8,042 nt of DNA. Source: Deltaproteobacteria bacterium. GTDB taxonomy: Bacteria > Desulfobacterota_B > Binatia > Bin18. A program made the translations under genes and the position numbers. Location of the stretch: positions 1-8,042 of the forward strand of contig JAAXHF010000273.1 in the NCBI GenBank assembly GCA_012271025.1, in the 5' to 3' direction. Below, one piece after another: positions 1 through 5,214 of this stretch. The stretch's first letter is position 1; each line of letters begins with the position of its first letter. Under the pieces are notes generated by a model. It had not been told where the DNA came from. It was given only the letters and a program-made list of their open reading frames with translations, and ran no database searches.

Positions 1-518
1 CCCTCCCAGCGGAAGGGGCCCGGCGTAGTCCAGGTTTTGATGATCAGGTCGTGAGCCTCCTGGAAGCGCTCGCGGTTGTAGGCCGGGTTGGTGTTGGTCG
101 CCCAGCTCTCAATGCCGGTGCCGCGCACGAAGCCGGAGATCAGCCGCCCGCGTGAGATCATGTCGATCTCGGCCAGCTCCTCGGCCAGCCGAATCGGGTT
201 GTCAAAAATCGGCAGCGGGTTGCCGAGCAGCACAATCTTGGCGTTTTTGGTCGTGCGGGCCAGGATGGCGGCCTCCAGGTTCATGGCCGCGCCCATGCAC
301 GTCGGCGTGTTGTGGTGCTCGTTGAGCATCAGGCCGTCAAAGCCGATCTCGTCCGCGTACTCGTACTCGTCGAGATACTCGTTGTACATGTCCGCACCCA
401 GGCCGGGATTGAAATGCGAGTTGGGAAAGGTCAGACGCACGGAGCTGCGAAAGCTGTTCCGCACGTCCTCTTCGGTGTACGCCACATACGCGCGTTCGGT
501 GAACCGCATCAGAAACAT
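1..518 (-). CDS. LLM-class flavin-dependent oxidoreductase (luciferase-like monooxygenase), N-terminal part
   Basis: The gene runs off the window's left edge, so only the first 172 residues are present. The family uses FMNH2 (or F420) and often O2 to oxidise organic substrates, on a TIM-barrel fold in the cytoplasm. Visible motifs fit the bacterial-luciferase superfamily: the EHH segment at residues 67-69 at the end of an early strand, the run VLLGNPLPIFDNPIRLAEE around 97-115, and the typical SRGRLISGFVRG stretch at 122-133. The start ATG (516-518) is chosen because a strong AGGAGG site (525-530, read on minus) sits 6 nt upstream; Met4 is a weaker alternative. It is transcribed divergently from the amidohydrolase across 199 bp, which suggests shared control and perhaps a common catabolic pathway. 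Substrate and flavin preference cannot be read from this fragment. The family call is firm; the exact function is open. Confidence 0.9.
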   Translation of the reverse strand, partial: MFLMRFTERAYVAYTEEDVRNSFRSSVRLTFPNSHFNPGLGADMYNEYLDEYEYADEIGFDGLMLNEHHNTPTCMGAAMNLEAAILARTTKNAKIVLLGNPLPIFDNPIRLAEELAEIDMISRGRLISGFVRGTGIESWATNTNPAYNRERFQEAHDLIIKTWTTPGPFRWE

Positions 519-572
519 AGCTGGCCTCCTCTGTGTGCTCAGGCTGGACGCTGCTGTCGATGCGGCGCTGGT

Positions 573-639
573 CGGCGTCCGGCCTGCCAGAACACTACCC
601 CGGCTGGCGGGCACATGGCAAGCCGACGTGCGGACGCCG
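573..639. repeat. Nested inverted repeats in the divergent promoter region
   Basis: An outer pair of perfect 9-bp arms, CGGCGTCCG (573-581) and CGGACGCCG (631-639), encloses an inner 9-bp stem GCCTGCCAG (582-590) with CTGGCGGGC (604-612), which has one G-T wobble and a 13-nt loop. The outer left arm abuts the inner left arm; an 18-nt bulge (613-630) remains on the right. It could be a regulator-binding region or a leader structure in the minus transcript. In GC-rich DNA a 9-bp repeat alone is not rare, so it is the contiguous nesting that makes it notable. Confidence 0.4.
592..621 (-). promoter_or_regulatory. Candidate sigma70-type promoter for the flavin oxidoreductase gene
   Basis: Read on the minus strand, TTGCCA (616-621) and TAGTGT (592-597) lie 18 bp apart, resembling -35 and -10 boxes. 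Transcription would begin near 585 and leave a leader of roughly 67 nt before the ATG at 518. The -10 box is a mediocre match and GC-rich organisms vary in consensus, so this is tentative. The element falls inside the inverted repeats at 573-639, so a regulator bound there would overlap it. Confidence 0.3.
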
Positions 640-669
640 GTTCGGCCCCTACTGTCGGCCGGTCGAAGA

Positions 670-678
670 TGGTATACT
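670..678 (+). promoter_or_regulatory. Candidate extended -10 promoter for the amidohydrolase gene
   Basis: TGGTATACT fits the extended -10 pattern (TGn followed by a TATAAT-like hexamer, here TATACT at 673-678). No good -35 box is seen 16-18 bp upstream, as is common for extended -10 promoters. Transcription would start near 685, giving a leader of about 33 nt before the ATG at 718. Confidence 0.4.
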
Positions 679-717
679 CGGCGACCCCCAAACGGGCGAC
701 ACAGAAAGGACGAGGCG

Positions 718-1881
718 ATGAAAGACGGTTTCCGGGTGATTGACAGCGATCTGCACGTGATTGAAGCGGGCGACGTATACGAGAAGTATTTTGACGAGAA
801 ATACCGCGACCAGCGGCCCAGGTATCTGGGCTGGAGTCCGACCAATTTTCCCCACTGGCAGGTCCACGACCAGCTGATTCCGCCCTGGGCGCGCTCTGAC
901 GACGTGATCGGCCCCCAGAAATTCCTCGACGCGCCGACCGAAGACATCTACCGCTCGGTGCGCGAGCGCAAATACGAGGCCAGCGCCACGCTCGAAGCCA
1001 TGGACGCCGAGGGCATTGATATCGGGGTGGTGTACCGGACCTTCGCCCATATGGTGGTGTCGATTGACGACCTTGAGCCGGACTATGCCGCCGCCTGCTG
1101 TGCGGCCTTCAACAACTGGCTGGCCGACTACTGCCAGACCAATCCCCGGCGTCTCAAGCCGGCCGCCATCGTGTCCCTGCACGATCCCGAACTGGCCGCC
1201 GCCGAGGCGCGACGGGCGGTCGAGCACAAGGGCCATGTCGGTGTGATCCTGCTGCCCATGCCGGTCAACGGCCGCTATTTCAACGCCCCGGAGTGTGACG
1301 TGCTGTGGCAGGAAGTCTGTCGTTTGAACGTGCCGCTGGCCTTCCACGGCACCAGCGGCGGGGCGTCCAAGGACTACGCCAGCAACCGTTTTCGGGGCCA
1401 TCCCAACTTTCGGACCCTCAACCACTCGGCGGCCTTTCCGATGGAGCTGATGCTGGCCCTCGGGGCGATGACCGTGGGCGGGGTGCTGGAGCGGTTTCCC
1501 GGCCTGCGGGTCGGCTTTCTGGAGGGCAACTGCGGCTGGTTGCCGTGGTGGCTGAACCGGCTGGACGATCAGTGGAAGAAGTACGGCGGCGGCGAGTCGA
1601 TCAAGCTGCCGGCCCTGCCCAGCGAGTATTTCAAGCGCCAGTGTTTTATCGGCACCGATGTGGACGAGGAGCTACTCGGGCTGGTGGTGGACGAAATCGG
1701 TGACGACAACATCGTCATGTCGGTCGACTATCCTCACGCCGATGGGCCTTTCCCCAACGGGATTCGGACCTTTCTCGACGAACACCCCCGCGTCAGCCAG
1801 GAGTCCAAGCGCAAGATCATGTGGGATAACTGCCTCAAGCTGTACGGGTTTTCCGAACAGCAGCTGACCGCCGCAGCCTAG
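718..1881 (+). CDS. Amidohydrolase family protein (Amidohydro_2, ACMSD-like metal-dependent hydrolase/decarboxylase)
   Basis: The product is 387 residues, normal for the large Amidohydro_2 group (PF04909), which includes ACMSD, 2,3-dihydroxybenzoate decarboxylase and many uncharacterised hydrolases; these are cytoplasmic TIM barrels that usually hold one metal. Visible motifs: DSDLH at residues 9-13 on strand 1 (a D-x-H version of the HxH metal motif), His210 in the AFHGTSG segment, His236 in LNHSAAFP, the FLEGNCGWLPWWLNRLDD run, and the late DYPHAD at 337-342, whose Asp337 is the expected metal ligand. The C-terminus has the familiar DNCLKLYGF ending. The ATG at 718 is chosen because AAGGA (706-710) lies 7 nt upstream and because homology-like sequence begins at once with the strand-1 motif. 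The same frame is open back to position 88, but that upstream stretch is antisense to the oxidoreductase and is not coding. Substrate unknown; hydrolysis and non-oxidative decarboxylation are both possible. Confidence 0.92.
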   Translation: MKDGFRVIDSDLHVIEAGDVYEKYFDEKYRDQRPRYLGWSPTNFPHWQVHDQLIPPWARSDDVIGPQKFLDAPTEDIYRSVRERKYEASATLEAMDAEGIDIGVVYRTFAHMVVSIDDLEPDYAAACCAAFNNWLADYCQTNPRRLKPAAIVSLHDPELAAAEARRAVEHKGHVGVILLPMPVNGRYFNAPECDVLWQEVCRLNVPLAFHGTSGGASKDYASNRFRGHPNFRTLNHSAAFPMELMLALGAMTVGGVLERFPGLRVGFLEGNCGWLPWWLNRLDDQWKKYGGGESIKLPALPSEYFKRQCFIGTDVDEELLGLVVDEIGDDNIVMSVDYPHADGPFPNGIRTFLDEHPRVSQESKRKIMWDNCLKLYGFSEQQLTAAA

Positions 1882-1897
1882 GACGTTTCACGATAGG

Positions 1898-1976
1898 GTG
1901 TAGTAGGTCTGTTAGCGGAGCATAAGCCGACAAGGACGGGATGTCGGGTTACGCCTACGGCTCACCTGACCTACAC
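1898..1976. repeat. REP/BIME-like double-hairpin palindromic repeat
   Basis: The left arm starts at GTAGGTC (1903-1909) and contains GTTAGCGGAGCATAAGCCGA. The right arm (about 1942-1974) contains TGTCGGGTTACGCC, then GGCTCACCTGACCTAC. The two halves are imperfect reverse complements about 30-33 nt long, with conserved outer GTAGGTC/GACCTAC and inner CCGACA/TGTCGG blocks. The right half is itself a hairpin with a GCC-TAC-GGC tip. The core resembles widespread bacterial REP-type palindromes built on GGGTTACGC. It begins 16 nt after the amidohydrolase stop and may act as a transcript-end stabiliser or terminator-like structure. Copy number elsewhere cannot be judged from this window. Confidence 0.65.
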
Positions 1977-1989
1977 GGCTACACATAGA

Positions 1990-2017
1990 GGGTATTATAT
2001 CCTTTCTGTTTGACGAG
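1990..2017 (+). repeat. Candidate left terminal inverted repeat of the IS630 element
   Basis: This 28-base segment ahead of the transposase start aligns without gaps to the reverse complement of 3107-3134, with 17 identities. Best-matching blocks are TAT at 1998-2000, TTCT in the middle and GA-GAG at the inner end. The match is well above random but too weak to define the exact tip. Confidence 0.3.
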
Positions 2018-2025
2018 CAGCCATT

Positions 2026-3116
2026 ATGAGGGCACGCTTGCGGGCTATGAACAAGGCCCTGCCAACGATTACCGAGAGCCCGCAGGATCTCCACCGGCGG
2101 ATGCGAGCGGAGCCCGCGGCTCCTAAGCGCCAACGCTTACAAGCGCTGTATCTGCTGGCCAGTGGCCAAGCCACGTCCCGCGTCGCGCTGGCCGCCCTGC
2201 TGGCCGTCCATCGGCATACCATTGGGGCGTGGTTGCGGCAGTATGAAGCGGGTGGGCTTCCCGCGCTGCTGACGATCAAGAAAGCGCCGGGGAAACGGAG
2301 CGCCCTCACCCCGGCCGTGCGGGCGCAGCTCCGTCAGCGTTTGGCGCAGCCCCGCGGCTTTACGAGCTACGGTGAGATTCAGCGCTATCTGGCCCAGGCG
2401 CACCAGGTGCACCTGCGCTACAGTACCGTCCATGGGCTGGTCCGCTATAAGTTGGGCGCCAAGCCCAAAGCCCCGCGGCGGGCACATCCCCAAAAAACGC
2501 CGCCCAGGTCGCCCAGTTTCGCCAGCCCCTAGCCCCGCAACTCCAGTACTGGGGGCGCCAGGCCCGCCGGGCGGGCTATACCCAGTGCCGGGTGTGGGCG
2601 CCGGATGAAACGCGGGGTGGCTTATTGCCGATCGTGCGCCGCCGGCTTACGGCCCGGGGCTTGCAGCCCGTGGTCCCGGCCGCCTCTCGGTTCCAGAGTC
2701 TCTCTCTGTATGGCGCCGGGGAGCCGACGACGGGCCAGAGTTTCTTTCTGGAGTTGCCCGCGCTGACCAGCAGCCTCTTCCAACTCTTCCTGGAGCAGTG
2801 CGCCGCCACCGCGCCCGCCCCCTTTCATCTCCTCGTCCTCGATAATGGCGCCTTTCACAAGGCCCGCTCCCTGCGTCTGCCGCCCAATGTCGGTCTCCTC
2901 TTCCTGCCGCCCTATGCCCCGGAGCTGAATCCGATCGAACGCCTCTGGCGCGATCTCAAAGATTGGCTCGCCCCCCGCCAGCCGACCACGTGAGCCGCCT
3001 TATCGACCGTACTGACGACTCGCCTCCGCCACTACTCCCCCACGCGGCTCCGCTCCCTGACTGGCTGCCCCTATTTCGTCGCGGCTGCCCGCTTCGCTAA
3101 TGGAGACTCCTCATGA
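2026..3116 (+). pseudogene. IS630-family transposase, frameshifted and with an in-frame stop
   Basis: Two frames together encode one DDE transposase that would cut and paste the element at TA sites. The first part (2026-2496, 157 residues) carries helix-turn-helix regions around residues 45-75 and 110-145, as in IS630 N-termini. After a -1 shift in the A6 run at 2492-2497, the second frame holds the catalytic triad: Asp in APDET (codon 2604-2606), Asp in VLDNGAFHKA (2841-2843) and Glu in PELNPIERLW (2937-2939), with 31 residues between the last two. A TGA at 2991-2993 interrupts it, yet the same frame stays open and transposase-like to the TGA at 3114-3116; that tail includes RLRHYSPTRLRSLTGCPYFV, a recognisable IS630 C-terminus. 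Repaired length would be about 363 codons, normal for the family. The A6 shift might be programmed, but the internal stop suggests decay. ATG 2047 is an alternative start; neither has a good ribosome-binding site. Confidence 0.85.
2491..2499 (+). other. A6 slippage site joining the two transposase frames (-1)
   Basis: Zero-frame codons read CAA AAA ACG, with six A residues at 2492-2497. If the lysyl-tRNA on AAA (2494-2496) slips back one base it still pairs perfectly, and the next codon becomes AAC (2496-2498), entering the frame that encodes the catalytic domain. Without a shift the first frame stops at a TAG (2530-2532). The site is not a textbook X-XXY-YYZ heptamer, and I see no convincing hairpin 5-9 nt downstream. 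Transcriptional slippage adding one A would have the same effect. A simple one-base deletion is equally possible. Confidence 0.5.
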
Positions 3117-3134
3117 AGAAGCCATAGTATGCAC
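3107..3134 (+). repeat. Candidate right terminal inverted repeat of the IS630 element
   Basis: This segment overlaps the natural end of the transposase reading frame (TGA 3114-3116). Its reverse complement matches 1990-2017 at 17 of 28 positions. A T6 run follows directly at 3135-3140, where base composition also drops. The exact tip is uncertain. Confidence 0.3.
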
Positions 3135-3177
3135 TTTTTTGCTGCGATTCATTTTCCTCAGAGAAATCGCCGACTTG

Positions 3178-3198
3178 CAGCTACTACTCCAGTAGCTG
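3178..3198. repeat. Perfect hairpin-forming inverted repeat (8-bp arms, 5-nt loop)
   Basis: CAGCTACT (3178-3185) and AGTAGCTG (3191-3198) are exact reverse complements around ACTCC. The stem contains the TAG that ends the minus-strand ORF at 3184-3186. No T-tract follows on either strand, so an intrinsic terminator is unlikely; an end-of-transcript structure or protein-binding site is possible. Confidence 0.45.
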
Positions 3199-3420
3199 GT
3201 CTTGTCCAGCCTTGTGAAAAACCTGAATAAAATCAATAGGTTGCCAGAAGTTCCGAACACGCTCTAAAGCCTGGCCAAGCGCGTTAGGGAGATCGCACCA
3301 TTTCTTAATATTTTGCGACTGCCTACCAATTTTGGTAGGGTGAAAATTGAGCGGTGTGGTACCTGTCGTGCATCGGAGATACGCCCGACAGGAGGGATCC
3401 AGGAGTTTTAGGGGGTTCAT
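3184..3420 (-). CDS. Small hypothetical ORF, 78 aa, coding status doubtful
   Basis: I do not recognise this protein. It would read from ATG 3418-3420 to TAG 3184-3186. Composition is plausible for a folded protein: mixed charged and aromatic residues, two cysteines in the first 17 residues and one in the KKWCDLP segment, and the aromatic run NFWQPIDFIQVF near the C-terminus. A stop (TGA) lies only four codons upstream of the ATG and no ribosome-binding site precedes it, so this may be the tail of a decayed gene such as a transposase remnant rather than a complete gene. Its codons are much AT-richer than those of the neighbouring genes, consistent with foreign origin. No membrane segment or signal peptide is visible. 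It might also be a chance ORF. Confidence 0.22.
   Translation of the reverse strand: MNPLKLLDPSCRAYLRCTTGTTPLNFHPTKIGRQSQNIKKWCDLPNALGQALERVRNFWQPIDFIQVFHKAGQDQLLE
3322..3339. repeat. Short perfect inverted repeat (8-bp arms)
   Basis: CCTACCAA (3322-3329) and TTGGTAGG (3332-3339) flank a 2-nt centre. The arms are near-contiguous, more like a dimeric DNA-binding site than an RNA hairpin. It lies about 135 bp upstream of the permease start and inside the doubtful minus-strand ORF. No known operator is recognised. Confidence 0.35.
3362..3392. repeat. Inverted repeat with 7-bp arms and 17-nt loop
   Basis: CCTGTCG (3362-3368) pairs exactly with CGACAGG (3386-3392). The loop contains GATACGCC. 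It lies about 83 bp upstream of the permease GTG and could be a leader structure, but no riboswitch class is recognised. Confidence 0.3.
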
Positions 3421-3426
3421 GCTCAG

Positions 3427-3440
3427 CAGTTTTCAAACTG
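3427..3440. promoter_or_regulatory. Palindrome just upstream of the permease, operator-like
   Basis: CAGTTT (3427-3432) and AAACTG (3435-3440) are exact reverse complements around TC. The overlapping outer blocks CTCAG (3422-3426) and CTGAG (3438-3442) give a second alternative pairing. It ends 34 bp before the GTG at 3475, where a repressor or activator could control the permease. No clear -35/-10 pair could be set beside it. Confidence 0.3.
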
Positions 3441-3474
3441 AGACACTACCGGCCTGTCTTTGAGGTTGCTTCCC

Positions 3475-5196
3475 GTGTCTGATCTGCTCTACGAGCCTGA
3501 TGAACGCCCGCCGTATGCGCTTGCCTTTGCCATCAGCGTACAACGGGCGATGCCCATGGCGCCCAGCCTGGTGCTGATCCCGACCATTATCATGCGGGCG
3601 GCAGAGCAGGACGAGACCTACCTGGCCTGGGCCATCTTCGCCATGTTGCTGGTCAACGCCGCGACGACGGTCTTGCAGACGCTCCGCCTCGGGCGCGTGG
3701 GCTCCGGCTATCCGCTCGTTATGGTGACCAGCAGTGCCTTCATCGGCGTGTGCATCAGCGCGCTCGGTGCGGGTGGGCCGTCCCTGATGGCGACCCTGCT
3801 GCTCGTGTCGGCAGGATTTCAGTTCGCGCTGGCCACCAATCTGTCCTTGCTGCGGCGCTTCATCACGCCGATGGTGACCGGAACGCTGCTGGTCCTGATT
3901 GCCGTCTCCATCATGCCGGCCATCTTTCGGATGCTGACCGCCGTGCCGGACGGGACGCCGTGGGCCGCAGCCCCGACGAGCGCGGCGGTCACCTTTGCCA
4001 CGGTCGTGGCGCTCCTGCTGCGCGCCTCCGAGTGGTGGCGCTTATGGGCGCCGCTGATTGGGATCGCGCTCGGCTGCGTAGTAGCCGCATTGTTTGGCCT
4101 GTACGACCCGGCGCCGATACGGGCCGCGGCCTGGATTGGTTTTCCCCTGAACGCCTGGCCAGGGCTGGACCTGAGCTTCGGACCGGCCTTCTGGTCTCTC
4201 CTGCCCGCCTTCCTGTTTGTCATGCTGATCGGCACGACAGGCACCCTCGGCCATGCCGTCTCTACCCAGCGGGTCTCGTGGCGCCAGCCGCGGGCGACCG
4301 ACCTCCGCCCAGTCCAGGGCGCGGTGGCCACCGTCGGCGTGAGCAATGTGCTGTGTGGCCTGGCCGGGACGATCCCGACCGGAACCGTCCCGTCGAGCGC
4401 CCCGTTTGTGGAGCAGTCCGGCGTGGCGGCGTGCCGGGTCACGGTGTGCGTCGGCATCGTCTTCTGTGTCCTGGCCTTTCTGCCCAAGGTGATGGCCGTG
4501 TTGATCGCCATTCCGAGCCCGGTGGCGGCCGCCTATCTGGCCGTGCTGTTCGGCCCCATCCTGGTCCAGGGCATGCAGCTGGCCCTCCAGAGCGGCAACG
4601 ACTCGCGCAAGACGCTCATCATCAGCATGGCGGTGTGGGTCGGGATCGGCTTTCAGTCTCAGGCCATCTTTTCCGACTATCTAAGCGGAATGTGGGCGGT
4701 CCTGCTCGGTAACGGCATCACTGCGGGAGGGATCATGGTGGTGGGACTGACCGCCTTCATGGAGCTGACCGGTTCCCGTCGTCGGCGGCTCGAAATCGAG
4801 CTGGGGATCGCCAGCCTGCCCGAGCTGACGGAATTCCTGCGCGAGCTGGCCGCCCGCCTGAGGTGGAGCGAGGAGGCAACTCAGCGGCTGTACCTGATCG
4901 GCGAGGAGGCGCTGACGAGTCTGATCCAGCAGACGGAGGACAAGGCTGCGGAGCACGCCACACCGCGCCTGCGGGTGCTGGCCCGCCAGGACGGGGCGGC
5001 CGTGGAGTTGGAGTTCGTGGCTGCGGTGGGCGAGGAAAACCTTGAGGATCACATTGCGCTGCTTGGAGATCGGGTGGAGACGCCCGACGAGCGGGAGTTC
5101 TCGCTACGGCTGCTGCGCCACTTTGCCTCGTCCGTCCGCCACCAGCAGTACCACAACATTGATATCGTGACCGTGCGTGTGGACGGCGCGGGCTAG
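3475..5196 (+). CDS. NCS2-family (xanthine/uracil permease-like) transporter fused to a degenerate RsbW/HATPase-like C-terminal domain
   Basis: The product is 573 residues. Residues 5-430 are a polytopic inner-membrane domain of roughly 12-14 hydrophobic segments. Its start (YEPDERPPYALAFAISVQ), the RLGRVGSGYP motif at 71-80 and the NVLCGLAGTIPTGTVPSS region at 291-308 identify the nucleobase:cation symporter-2 fold (proton- or sodium-coupled purine/pyrimidine uptake). Usual family residues are missing: the QNxG signature is replaced by SSAPFVEQSG (307-316), and the TM8 glutamate region reads LIGTTGTLGH (251-260), so a classical nucleobase substrate is doubtful. Residues 437-573 form a soluble cytoplasmic domain with the helix-strand order of anti-sigma/histidine-kinase ATPases: PELTEFLRELAARLRWSEEA, then an N-box-like IGEEALTS (475-482) with Ser482 where Asn is expected, strands near 498-515, helix 541-554 and a final strand IDIVTVRV. 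No DxGxG box is seen. GTG 3475 is preferred because GAGG (3462-3465) lies 9 nt upstream; TTG 3460 would add five residues but lacks such a site. Confidence 0.85.
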   Translation: MSDLLYEPDERPPYALAFAISVQRAMPMAPSLVLIPTIIMRAAEQDETYLAWAIFAMLLVNAATTVLQTLRLGRVGSGYPLVMVTSSAFIGVCISALGAGGPSLMATLLLVSAGFQFALATNLSLLRRFITPMVTGTLLVLIAVSIMPAIFRMLTAVPDGTPWAAAPTSAAVTFATVVALLLRASEWWRLWAPLIGIALGCVVAALFGLYDPAPIRAAAWIGFPLNAWPGLDLSFGPAFWSLLPAFLFVMLIGTTGTLGHAVSTQRVSWRQPRATDLRPVQGAVATVGVSNVLCGLAGTIPTGTVPSSAPFVEQSGVAACRVTVCVGIVFCVLAFLPKVMAVLIAIPSPVAAAYLAVLFGPILVQGMQLALQSGNDSRKTLIISMAVWVGIGFQSQAIFSDYLSGMWAVLLGNGITAGGIMVVGLTAFMELTGSRRRRLEIELGIASLPELTEFLRELAARLRWSEEATQRLYLIGEEALTSLIQQTEDKAAEHATPRLRVLARQDGAAVELEFVAAVGEENLEDHIALLGDRVETPDEREFSLRLLRHFASSVRHQQYHNIDIVTVRVDGAG

Positions 5197-5214
5197 AGCC
5201 TGACCCCTAGCCCG
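5189..5214. terminator. Hairpin shared by the ends of two convergent genes
   Basis: CGGGCTAG (5189-5196) and CTAGCCCG (5207-5214) form a perfect 8-bp stem around a 10-nt loop. The left arm contains the permease TAG (5194-5196) and the right arm contains the FtsH TAG (5207-5209 on minus). It could stabilise or end transcripts from both sides. There is no T-tract on either strand, so efficient intrinsic termination is doubtful. Both proteins end in Gly followed by TAG, which accounts for part of the symmetry. Confidence 0.4.

Larger units (their letters stand above)
1990..3134 (+). mobile_element. IS630-family insertion sequence, probably inactive
   Basis: The element is defined by an IS630-type transposase gene (2026-3116) and by weak candidate terminal inverted repeats at 1990-2017 and 3107-3134. 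Those 28-base arms match at 17 positions by eye, including the shared inner end GA-GAG. IS630 elements insert at TA, and TA dinucleotides lie nearby (for example 1986-1987 on the left), but I could not fix an exact duplicated TA pair. The boundaries are therefore approximate. The element lies just after the REP-like palindrome and just before an AT-richer segment, so it marks an accessory insertion between the amidohydrolase and the permease. Confidence 0.6.
3117..3459. other. AT-richer intergenic segment with several short palindromes
   Basis: Counting 3121-3420 by hand gives 144 G+C in 300 (48%), against 68% in a sample line of the permease. No protein family, tRNA or rRNA is recognised. 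The segment contains perfect inverted repeats at 3178-3198, 3322-3339, 3362-3392 and 3427-3440, and one doubtful ORF on the minus strand. It follows the IS directly and probably arrived with it or is a remnant of another transferred element. Confidence 0.55.

Noticed and set aside
88..717. Open 210-codon extension upstream of the amidohydrolase ATG in the same frame
   Set aside because: It is antisense to the well-supported flavin oxidoreductase gene, and the amidohydrolase strand-1 metal motif begins right after ATG 718, which has its own ribosome-binding site.
649..1425. 258-codon open frame on the minus strand
   Set aside because: It is an antisense shadow of the GC-rich amidohydrolase gene with no recognisable domain.
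2541..2580. Downstream hairpin stimulating the transposase frameshift
   Set aside because: Palindromes such as CCAGTACTGG and GCCCGCC-G-GGCGGGC lie about 45-65 nt past the A6 run, too far for a classical stimulator and common in GC-rich DNA.
3114..3140. T6 run at 3135-3140 as an intrinsic terminator
   Set aside because: No GC-rich stem directly precedes it; only the tiny CATA-G-TATG palindrome lies upstream.
3750..4712. 320-codon open frame on the plus strand overlapping the permease
   Set aside because: It is an Arg/Gly/Pro-rich out-of-frame product of the permease coding sequence; the permease frame has clear family motifs.
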